This document shows positions 1-5,392 of a stretch of DNA of 5,392 bases, in pieces. The notes below the pieces were generated by a model, which did no database searches, had not been told where the DNA came from, and worked only from the letters and a program-made list of their open reading frames with translations. Where the stretch lies: NCBI GenBank assembly GCA_016928495.1, contig JAFGKQ010000151.1, forward strand, positions 1 to 5,392, written 5' to 3'. Source of the DNA: Candidatus Fermentibacterales bacterium. Lineage in GTDB: Bacteria > Fermentibacterota > Fermentibacteria > Fermentibacterales > JAFGKQ01. Within the stretch, counting starts at the first letter, position 1. Each line of letters opens with the position of its first letter. The position numbers and the translations under genes are program-made.

Positions 1-1166
1 AAGCACCTCGCCATCGCGAAGTACTTGCCGGGCACCGAAGGCCCCGACGCCAGGCAGCGCGCGGACAGGGAGGTCCCCTGGGAGCGCAGCACAGGGCGCA
101 GGGCCCTCTCCCGGCTGAAGCTGTAGCCCCAGCCCCGTCCTCCGGTCTCCGCTCCGTCCTCGTGGGCCCTTGCCACCCGCTCCATCACCTCCGGAGGGGG
201 CGGTTCGACGCGGACGCCCTCCGCGAGGTAGTAGACATCGTGAATGTCCCTCGCGGGATGGTACTGGGGCATGAAGAGGGCATCGTTGTTCCAGAACTCA
301 CTCTCCGAGATGGGTCCGGTCATCTCGACGAAGCCCATGGAGACGAAGCGCCTCCTGACCCTGTCGAGGAACTGCCTGTAGGGGTGAAGCCGGCCGAGGT
401 GGATCCTGGCGGGGGGAATGTCCAGGTCGTACCTCCTGAACCTGGCTTCCCGCCAGCTTCCATCCCCGATCATCTCCGGGGTCAGCATGCCGACCGCCCC
501 GGCACCCTCGCGCGACGAGGCAAGGACGCTCGTGCCCCGGTCGGTGATCGAGAGGACCCTGCAGGTCCTTTCCCTGGTGACGAACTCGGCCCTGCCCTTT
601 CCCCGGCGAGGGCTCCTCGAGAGAACGAGCGAAGAGAGCTCACGCGGCAGCTCCTCGAGCATGACTCGACGGCCCTCGATCAGAGGCGAGTAGACCTCGC
701 GCCAGACCTGCGCGAAGACCCCTCCGCCAGCCTCGAGGCGCTCGACGGAGCCCCCCTCCGCCCTCGCGACCAGACCCTCCCTCAGAAGAGCCCCGAGGGC
801 GCTGCCCCACCGTGCGGGGGAGAACCTGTCGTCCTCCCGGATCCCGGCCGGGTCGCTCACCCCACGGTCGAGGAGCTCGAGCAGCGCGAGCTCGGGAGTA
901 GTCCCCGCCCTGGCCGCCTCCTCGCCCAGAGGACCGAGCCCGACCTCCGTCGTAACCGTGGAGCTGGTCTCCTCTGCGAGACGCCTCGAGATGACCCATT
1001 CCGCCGCCCGCCTGTAGGAGCCTTCGTCCAGGCCGCTTCCGGCGATGATCTCCTCGTCGCTTGCGTCAGGAACGGCAGAGAGGAAGCTCAGGAGGCGGTG
1101 CTCGAGGGGGTGGAGCTCCCTCTCGCCGGCTGCCCCGCTACCGCCCTTCGCCGCAGATGAGGACAC
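1..1166 (-). CDS. pheS: Phenylalanyl-tRNA synthetase alpha subunit, archaeal/eukaryotic type (3' end cut by window edge)
   Basis: Charges tRNA-Phe with phenylalanine in the cytoplasm, normally as an alpha2beta2 enzyme with PheT, which is not in the window. 388 complete codons are visible; archaeal-type alpha chains are usually about 500 residues. The N-terminal 220 residues look like consecutive winged-helix segments: LHPLEHRLLSFL at 18-29, PELALLELLD at 91-100, and a basic third part at about 150-215. The class II catalytic domain begins near 258. Motif 1 lies at 278-307, with GFVEMTGPISESEFWNNDAL and then HPARD, a signature of the archaeal/eukaryotic branch rather than the usual bacterial one. 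The reading ends in KYFAMARC, the start of motif 2. The usual RTHTT before it reads RSQGTS (361-366). I chose the GTG start because no in-frame ATG occurs until residue 169 and AAGGA sits 5 bases upstream. The gene begins 21 bases after the protease stop, so the two are probably cotranscribed. Confidence 0.9.
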   Translation of the reverse strand, partial: MSSSAAKGGSGAAGERELHPLEHRLLSFLSAVPDASDEEIIAGSGLDEGSYRRAAEWVISRRLAEETSSTVTTEVGLGPLGEEAARAGTTPELALLELLDRGVSDPAGIREDDRFSPARWGSALGALLREGLVARAEGGSVERLEAGGGVFAQVWREVYSPLIEGRRVMLEELPRELSSLVLSRSPRRGKGRAEFVTRERTCRVLSITDRGTSVLASSREGAGAVGMLTPEMIGDGSWREARFRRYDLDIPPARIHLGRLHPYRQFLDRVRRRFVSMGFVEMTGPISESEFWNNDALFMPQYHPARDIHDVYYLAEGVRVEPPPPEVMERVARAHEDGAETGGRGWGYSFSRERALRPVLRSQGTSLSARCLASGPSVPGKYFAMARC

Positions 1167-1171
1167 GTCGT

Positions 1172-1176
1172 TCCTT
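1172..1176 (-). promoter_or_regulatory. Ribosome binding site of pheS
   Basis: AAGGA on the minus strand, within AGGGAAGGAA, lies 5 bases before the GTG at 1166 and inside the 21-base gap after the protease stop codon. It is the main reason for choosing this GTG, as no ATG is available near the conserved N-terminus. Confidence 0.65.
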
Positions 1177-1187
1177 CCCTGGGTGAG

Positions 1188-3581
1188 CTATCGCCAGACG
1201 ACTCTGTCGCCGTCCATGAAGAGCCCCTGCTCCACGTGCGGAATTGCGCCCTCGCCCTTGAGGACCTCCCCGCACTCCGGGCACACGGTGGCGCCGAACG
1301 GGAGCTCGCAGTCACAGAACGGGCATATTCTATCAAGTCTCGCGGAGACGTAAACCGCTAGCTCCGATGCGGTGATGTCCCCATCCGCGTTGCTGTCGGC
1401 GGCACCCCTCGAGCCGTCCAGCAGGATCGGCGTGAGGATGCGCTCGCTCACGCTGTTGTCCTCAGCGGCCGCAGCGAGGATCAGCAGGTCGCCGGAGCCC
1501 TCGAAGTCGTTGACGAATCCTCCCGAATGGCAGGCATCGAGGAAGAGCAGCACCTCGCCCGCTGCGGAGGAGCGGACGAGCCGGGCGAGGTCGTCGTCCG
1601 AGAGGTCTCCGTCGTAGAGGCAGAGCTCCTCGTTGGCGGCGTCCTCCTCCTCGCTGCCCCCAGAACCGGGGGCCAGCTGGTTTCCATGACCGCTGAAGAA
1701 CAGGATGGCACGATCCTCGCTCCCGGCCCTGGAGAACAGCTCCTCCAGCCAGGACTCGAAGGAATCGAGGGTCGCCATCCGATCCACCAGCATCACGACG
1801 TGGTCCTCGGGCACCAACTGGTCCTCCGTCAGGAACCGGTGGAAGTCCATCGCATCCATCGTAGATCGGTTGAGAGCCCCGCTACCCTCGTACCCGCTTA
1901 TTCCCACGACCAGCGCCCATGTCTCGGGGACTCCGGCGGAGGGGCCGGCGAATCCATGAACCGGCACCGTCCTGCTGGTGATCGTGTAGCTGCCCACTCC
2001 AGCCCGCTCGTAGGCGTAGACCGTGATGCCGTAGCTTCCTCCCTCACCCGTGTAGACGGCGACGGACTCGTCCCCCGCCCTGTCGACCGAGCTTATCCAC
2101 CCGGCGGCGACGACGTCTGCCTCGGGGCCGGAGACGAACATGTCCAGGTCGCTCTCCCTCTCCTTGCCGGTCATCTCGATGAGGAGAATGGAGTTGGGCA
2201 GCGACTCGACCCTGTAGAAGTCCCTGGGGTGACCCTCCGGCGAGTCCACCCTTCCCTCGACGAGACCCTCCAACGCTGCCGCGCATGCCTCCATGAAGCC
2301 GATGGTGACGGGACCCGGAGAAGACGAGTCCAGGGACTGAGGACCGAGCCAGAGCGTGTCCGCCGCGCCGATCCAGACGATGTACTCCTCCTCGGGCTGA
2401 CCGGTCGAGAGCACGACGGACGGCCCTCCGGGCTCACGGTAGAGGGCCAGGTCGCCGCTGGAAGCCTTGGGGCCCGCGCTCGACCAGACCGTGTAGAGAC
2501 CCTCGGCCCCGGGAGCCAGCCCGACCAGCGCGGCCTGCTGTGCTGAAGCCTCGATGCCGGTCTCGAAGGGCGGCCTGCGATCATGGACCAGCATGGGCTC
2601 CTCGAGAGCAAGCCGGAACCTCGTGCTCTCCTCCGAGCCCAGGTCGAAGGCAACGACCTCGGCGACCAGCTCTCCCGCGCCGGCAGGCAGGAGGACGCCC
2701 TCGGAGGCGGAGTAGCTGGCCGAGCCGTAGAGGTACTCCCCGCTCGACGGGTCCCTGACCGTGAGATCGAGATCCGCATCGAGGTCCTCGCCCTCGAGAG
2801 ACAGCAGCAGGGGCGAGTCGGCGGACAGGTCGGCGACGTACCTGCGGACGGGCTGGCTGCCGTGCAGCCTCCCGCTGGCTGCCTCTCCGGGCCCCAGGCC
2901 CTGGAGGCCGGCCCTGCGTCTCGCCTCGAGCCTGAAGCTGCCGTCGCCCGACTTGTCGTACCTGCTCACTACGACCAGCACGTCCTCACCCTCCAGGGCC
3001 TGGCAGTCCAGGCTCTCGCTGCCCTCCGCGGAGTAGCTGCCCCCCCAGAGGTTGTTGCCGGTGCCGTAGATCTCCAGGTCCAGATCGGTAGGGCTCAGGC
3101 CTTCCAGCTCTATCCTCCATTCGCCCGTCTCGCCGGGACGGAAGACGTAGTGGGCGGCCATCCTGTTCAGTCCGACGCTACCCCTCGCCGTGCTCCCTCC
3201 GAGCTGGATCGGCTCGTCCTCGGTGAGGCTGATCCTCACGACTCCTGAGTAGTCCGGGTCGAGAGACTCGAGCATCACGTAGAACCAGTAGTGGCTCACC
3301 GCACTCAGGAACAGGTCCTCGCCTCCGGAAGAGGAACAGAGCACGTCACCCCGGTCGTCGTAGGCCACGAGCCTGATCTGCGCCCCCGCCCGCGCGTCAG
3401 TCCGGAGACGGAGCGAGACGTAATCCTCCTCCAGGACCCTGACCCATGCCGAGCCGCCAGCCTGCAGCTCCACCTCGAGAGTCTGTCCCCTGCTGATCAC
3501 GGGAATCCTCTCGGCGTCCGGGATGAACTGGGACGAGGCAGACGCCCAGAGGAGGAGCATCAATGAGACGGTGCGGGTCAT
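1188..3581 (-). CDS. Secreted metacaspase-like C14 peptidase with PPC-like repeats, EF-hand loop and C-terminal zinc ribbon
   Basis: Predicted exported cysteine protease of 797 residues. Residues 1-17 form a short signal peptide: MTRT, a hydrophobic stretch VSLMLLLWASA, and an A-S-A site suggesting cleavage after 15. Residues 30-537 look like about five beta-rich PPC-like domains (roughly 30-118, 125-222, 227-328, 335-430, 432-537). The second, third and fifth carry the DLDL/DLDM strand motif at 166, 270 and 478. The C14 caspase domain spans about 553-750: it opens with TWALVVGISGYEG, has catalytic His632 in FFSGHGNQ and Cys684 in FLDACHSGGF, with an acidic loop between them (EEEDAANEELCLYDG). 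Asp682, two before the Cys, matches the metacaspase DxC pattern linked to Arg/Lys specificity; that specificity is inferred. A canonical EF-hand loop (DSNADGDITASE, 729-740) follows, then a zinc ribbon CPFC-x10-CPEC (753-770) with an extra Cys758. No C-terminal membrane anchor is seen. The ATG start has a strong ribosome site. Substrate unknown. Confidence 0.88.
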   Translation of the reverse strand: MTRTVSLMLLLWASASSQFIPDAERIPVISRGQTLEVELQAGGSAWVRVLEEDYVSLRLRTDARAGAQIRLVAYDDRGDVLCSSSGGEDLFLSAVSHYWFYVMLESLDPDYSGVVRISLTEDEPIQLGGSTARGSVGLNRMAAHYVFRPGETGEWRIELEGLSPTDLDLEIYGTGNNLWGGSYSAEGSESLDCQALEGEDVLVVVSRYDKSGDGSFRLEARRRAGLQGLGPGEAASGRLHGSQPVRRYVADLSADSPLLLSLEGEDLDADLDLTVRDPSSGEYLYGSASYSASEGVLLPAGAGELVAEVVAFDLGSEESTRFRLALEEPMLVHDRRPPFETGIEASAQQAALVGLAPGAEGLYTVWSSAGPKASSGDLALYREPGGPSVVLSTGQPEEEYIVWIGAADTLWLGPQSLDSSSPGPVTIGFMEACAAALEGLVEGRVDSPEGHPRDFYRVESLPNSILLIEMTGKERESDLDMFVSGPEADVVAAGWISSVDRAGDESVAVYTGEGGSYGITVYAYERAGVGSYTITSRTVPVHGFAGPSAGVPETWALVVGISGYEGSGALNRSTMDAMDFHRFLTEDQLVPEDHVVMLVDRMATLDSFESWLEELFSRAGSEDRAILFFSGHGNQLAPGSGGSEEEDAANEELCLYDGDLSDDDLARLVRSSAAGEVLLFLDACHSGGFVNDFEGSGDLLILAAAAEDNSVSERILTPILLDGSRGAADSNADGDITASELAVYVSARLDRICPFCDCELPFGATVCPECGEVLKGEGAIPHVEQGLFMDGDRVVWR

Positions 3582-3590
3582 GGTCGGTCA

Positions 3591-3596
3591 ACCTCC
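3591..3596 (-). promoter_or_regulatory. Strong ribosome binding site of the metacaspase-like gene
   Basis: GGAGGT on the minus strand lies 9 bases before the ATG at 3581. It is the best Shine-Dalgarno match in the window and fixes the start, which in turn places the hydrophobic signal peptide at the N-terminus. Confidence 0.8.
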
Positions 3597-3640
3597 GGTG
3601 TGGTCGCGGACAGCGAGGGCGAGAATCGGCAACGTCAGCA

Positions 3641-3670
3641 AGAATAGGGGGAGCGACGACCTTGCGGCAA
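3641..3670 (-). promoter_or_regulatory. Weak sigma70-like promoter candidate for the metacaspase-like gene
   Basis: In the only sizeable intergenic gap, the minus strand has TTGCCG (3665-3670) and TATTCT (3641-3646) separated by 18 bases. Each hexamer matches 4 of 6 consensus positions. A transcript from here would have a leader of about 50 bases before the ATG at 3581. Such matches arise by chance, and the -35 half overlaps a hairpin, so this is only a candidate. Confidence 0.2.
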
Positions 3671-3689
3671 TGCCGCGGCGGTGCGCCGC
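3664..3689 (-). terminator. Two overlapping GC-rich hairpins directly after the MBL hydrolase stop
   Basis: On the minus strand, immediately after the stop at 3690, GCGGCG-CAC-CGCCGC (3689-3675) forms a 6-bp stem with a 3-base loop. It overlaps by two bases GCGGC-ATT-GCCGC (3676-3664), a 5-bp stem with a 3-base loop. Both stems are perfect. No T-run follows (AAGGTCG instead), so this is not a classic intrinsic terminator. It could attenuate transcription or protect the 3' end of the upstream mRNA. Confidence 0.35.
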
Positions 3690-4406
3690 TCAGGCGAGGA
3701 AGGGGTTGTGCGCTCTCTCCTCGCCCACCGTCGTGCTGGGCCCATGCCCCGGATGGATGACCGTGTCGTCCGGCAGGACCAGCAGCCTCTTCCTGATCGT
3801 CTCGATCTCGGCTTCGAGCGACGCCCCCCAGAGCGGGCCGTGCCCCGGGATGCTGTCGGTCCCGACCGATCCCTGGAAGAGTATGTCCCCCGAGATCACG
3901 AAGCCGGGCCCCTCTCCCGGCCCCGCTGTCCAGCGGAGCCCGATGCTTCCCGGGGAGTGGCCGGGAAGACCGAGCACGGTCAGGGAAGGGCCGCCGGCAT
4001 CCAGCTCGAGCAGGTCGCCTTCGCCAAGGCTCAGATCGAGCCTGTCCCTTGCGAGGAAGATGTCGCGACCCAGCGCTCTGGAGGCATTGAGCACAGGATC
4101 GGTCATGAGGGGAAGATCGGCCTCGTTGCCGGCCAGGGGAGCACCGAGCTGATCCGCCCAGTACTCGGCATCGCAGATGTGATCGGGATGGCCATGAGTG
4201 AGGACCACGGCGAGCACGCGGCCGCGCCCGGGCCCGGGCAGGAGGCGGGAGCGCAGGTGCTCTCTCTCCCTGTCGTCGACCGTCGAGGGGTCGATCAGCA
4301 CGGAGTTGCCGGACGACACGCTCTCGACGAGATAGCACCGAGTCCAGGTCCAGTCCCTGGCCACCTGCGTCGAGGACACGCGCACCGGGCAGCTCACTCC
4401 TGGCAA
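3690..4406 (-). CDS. MBL-fold metallohydrolase (glyoxalase II-like)
   Basis: Predicted cytoplasmic, zinc-dependent hydrolase of the metallo-beta-lactamase superfamily, with no signal peptide. At 238 residues it is of normal length for stand-alone members, and the full ligand set is present: LTHGHPDHI (His71, His73, Asp75, His76), His150 in GLPGHSPGS, Asp174 in ISGDILFQGS, and His221 in HPGHGP, followed by the usual ERAHNPFL tail. The layout resembles glyoxalase II-like hydrolases, but the superfamily covers many substrates, so none is assigned. The start is uncertain. TTG at 4406 has GGGAG 5 bases upstream. GTG at 4397 overlaps the stop of the preceding gene as GTGA. GTG at 4385 has AGGAG 11 bases upstream. 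Homology to the usual N-terminus begins only near residue 10, so all three remain possible. Either upstream choice overlaps the preceding gene, implying translational coupling. Confidence 0.88.
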   Translation of the reverse strand: MPGVSCPVRVSSTQVARDWTWTRCYLVESVSSGNSVLIDPSTVDDREREHLRSRLLPGPGRGRVLAVVLTHGHPDHICDAEYWADQLGAPLAGNEADLPLMTDPVLNASRALGRDIFLARDRLDLSLGEGDLLELDAGGPSLTVLGLPGHSPGSIGLRWTAGPGEGPGFVISGDILFQGSVGTDSIPGHGPLWGASLEAEIETIRKRLLVLPDDTVIHPGHGPSTTVGEERAHNPFLA

Positions 4407-5080
4407 GCGAACTCCCGGAACGACCCGAACCGGACCGGGACGCCGTCCGAGGTCCTGAGCCTCAGAGCCAGGTCATACGCCACGAGCAGCACGTAGCCCC
4501 TCAGCTCCGGCGAGAAGGTCACGCAAGCCGGAATGGTCTGCCCCTCGAACAGCAGCGACATCTCGATCCTCTCCTCGTAGAGCGGAGCGGGCGACCACGT
4601 GCAGAAGACGACCCGCAGGGCGGGGCTGTGCGGGTCGGGGATCCTCAGCAACTCCCGGAAGAGCCCGAAGTCCCCTCCGAGGTGATGAATGGCGGCCTGC
4701 ATCTCCTTCGGCGTCCTCCTCGTGTTCGAGGAGGGCTGAGGGACCCTGGTGACGAACTCGAGCCCTTCCTGCTCGGGGTAGCCGAGCTCGAGAAGAGCCT
4801 CCGCCTCGGAGAGACCGGCGGCCAGGAGAGCCGAGGCATCCGCGGGAGGAAGAGACGCGGCCACGTCCCCGGAGCCGGCGGACCACAGACCGGGGGACCT
4901 CGCGAGCATTGAGACCCTGTCGCCGGCAGCGCTTCTCGAGATCTCCCGGACATGGCTCCTCAGCGACGCGAACTGCGGGATCCAGACGGAAGAGCGCCTT
5001 CCGCCAGCCCACACGGAGAGGTGGTAGAGGGCTCTTCCGACCTGCCACGGATTCTCGAAGAGGGAGGGGAAGACCAGCAT
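4394..5080 (-). CDS. Hypothetical protein, 228 residues, family not recognised
   Basis: I do not recognise this protein. It is a complete frame from an ATG 5 bases after the recombinase stop to a TGA overlapping the start region of the MBL hydrolase, so it is probably translated as part of a three-gene unit. There is no signal peptide or clear membrane segment. The N-terminal third is rich in Trp and Arg (NPWQVGRALYHLSVWAGGRR at 10-29). Residues 78-101 look helical (ASALLAAGLSEAEALLELG). The second half alternates hydrophobic residues as in a beta sheet: LRVVFCTWSPAP at 155-166, RIEMSLLFEG at 171-180, and GYVLLVAYDLALRLR at 195-209. The C-terminal half looks like an alpha/beta domain. No catalytic motif stands out. 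The ribosome site is weak (GAGG about 11 bases upstream), consistent with coupling to the recombinase. That the frame is real follows from its fit between two good genes with minimal spacing. Confidence 0.7.
   Translation of the reverse strand: MLVFPSLFENPWQVGRALYHLSVWAGGRRSSVWIPQFASLRSHVREISRSAAGDRVSMLARSPGLWSAGSGDVAASLPPADASALLAAGLSEAEALLELGYPEQEGLEFVTRVPQPSSNTRRTPKEMQAAIHHLGGDFGLFRELLRIPDPHSPALRVVFCTWSPAPLYEERIEMSLLFEGQTIPACVTFSPELRGYVLLVAYDLALRLRTSDGVPVRFGSFREFACQE
4412..4416 (-). promoter_or_regulatory. Candidate ribosome binding site for the MBL hydrolase TTG start
   Basis: GGGAG on the minus strand, inside the end of the preceding gene, lies 5 bases before the TTG at 4406 and 14 bases before the GTG at 4397. 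A competing AGGAG (4397-4401) lies 11 bases before the GTG at 4385, so this site does not settle the start. Confidence 0.35.
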
Positions 5081-5085
5081 CTCGC

Positions 5086-5392
5086 TCAGGGCCTCGGGTG
5101 GAAGCTCCTGAGAACCTCGCTGAGGTAGCTCCGGTCGATGTTGGTGTATATCTCCGTCGTCCTTATGTCAGCGTGCCCGAGAAGCTCCTGGACCACTCTG
5201 AGATCCGCTCCGCCCTCCAGCAGGTGAGTGGCGAAGGAATGCCTGAGAGTATGGGGATGGACCTCGCGATCGCCAAGACCGGCCATGATGGCCGACCTCC
5301 TGACCACGTTCCAGACGGTCATCCTCGTGAGAGGCCTGCCCCTGTAGCTGAGAAAGACGTTGTCGTGCCTGTCACAGCCCGGCCGGAAAAGG
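5086..5392 (-). CDS. Tyrosine recombinase, XerC/XerD type, C-terminal part (5' end cut by window edge)
   Basis: C-terminal 101 residues of a tyrosine site-specific recombinase; the N-terminal SAM-like domain and first catalytic Arg lie beyond the right edge. The frame stays open to the edge, so the ATG at 5322 is internal and not the start. Visible catalytic residues, counted from the first full codon, are His47 and Arg50 ([19 protein letters not shown], the H-x-x-R box), His73 in LLGHADI, and the nucleophile Tyr82 in TTEIYTNI. The tail ends in FHPRP, close to the HPR ending of many XerC/XerD proteins. Spacing and motif wording match the chromosome-dimer resolvases better than typical phage integrases. 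No dif-like site is visible, and XerC versus XerD cannot be decided from this part. The next gene starts 5 bases after the stop, suggesting cotranscription. Confidence 0.9.
   Translation of the reverse strand, partial: LFRPGCDRHDNVFLSYRGRPLTRMTVWNVVRRSAIMAGLGDREVHPHTLRHSFATHLLEGGADLRVVQELLGHADIRTTEIYTNIDRSYLSEVLRSFHPRP

Noticed and set aside
162-1160. 332-codon open frame on the plus strand opposite pheS
   Set aside because: It is antisense to a clear PheS frame, has low-complexity Pro/Arg/Gly-rich composition and no recognisable domain. Long antisense frames are expected at this GC content.
1527-2546. 339-codon open frame on the plus strand opposite the protease gene
   Set aside because: It mirrors the codon pattern of the minus-strand protease, whose signal peptide, caspase motifs and ribosome site are convincing.
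1188-3581. The caspase-like gene as part of an anti-phage defence system
   Set aside because: The apparent signal peptide and PPC-like array point to an exported protein, and no defence sensor or effector partner is adjacent.
3397-4338. 313-codon minus-strand frame across the intergenic gap
   Set aside because: It overlaps both the hydrolase and the protease start in another frame, and is Arg/Pro-rich with no domain.
3681-4496. 271-codon open frame on the plus strand opposite the MBL hydrolase
   Set aside because: The minus strand carries all MBL metal-binding motifs in order, while this frame has none and spans a gene junction.
5086-5322. A short 78-residue recombinase starting at the ATG at 5322
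   Set aside because: The frame continues upstream to the window edge with recombinase-like sequence ([12 protein letters not shown]), so the ATG is internal to a longer gene.
5086-5392. Recombinase as a mark of an integron, phage or other mobile element
   Set aside because: The sequence resembles housekeeping XerC/XerD, and no att-like repeats, cassettes or phage genes are visible.

Overview
The window is GC-rich and compact. All five genes lie on the minus strand, so transcription runs from the right edge to the left. No gene-free stretch exceeds about 110 bases, and I see no tRNA, rRNA, CRISPR array or insertion sequence. The mix points to a bacterium from a poorly cultured lineage. It has a XerC/D-type recombinase and Shine-Dalgarno-led genes, as bacteria do, but its phenylalanyl-tRNA synthetase alpha chain is of the archaeal/eukaryotic type, known from only some bacterial groups such as spirochaetes. 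High GC, frequent AGG arginine codons and a large secreted PPC-caspase protein would fit an FCB-type candidate phylum such as Fermentibacterota. That placement is a low-confidence guess.

In transcription order, the layout is as follows. (1) The C-terminal part of a tyrosine recombinase enters from the right edge (5392 to 5086). (2) Five bases later comes a 228-residue protein I do not recognise (5080 to 4394). (3) Its end overlaps the start region of an MBL-fold metallohydrolase (4406 to 3690). (4) A 108-base gap follows, with two overlapping GC-rich hairpins and a weak promoter-like pair. (5) A 797-residue secreted metacaspase-like protease comes next (3581 to 1188). It has a signal peptide, about five PPC-like beta domains, a C14 caspase domain with an intact His/Cys pair, an EF-hand calcium loop and a C-terminal zinc ribbon. 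(6) Twenty-one bases later, archaeal-type pheS starts at a GTG (1166) and runs off the left edge before class II motif 2 is complete.

The first three genes look like one transcription unit. The protease and pheS look like a second one, or a continuation of the first. The co-directional arrangement does not establish a shared pathway: recombinase and pheS are housekeeping functions, and the hydrolase and unknown gene are uninformative. The most notable item is the protease, for its unusual domain order and its close coupling to an essential translation gene.
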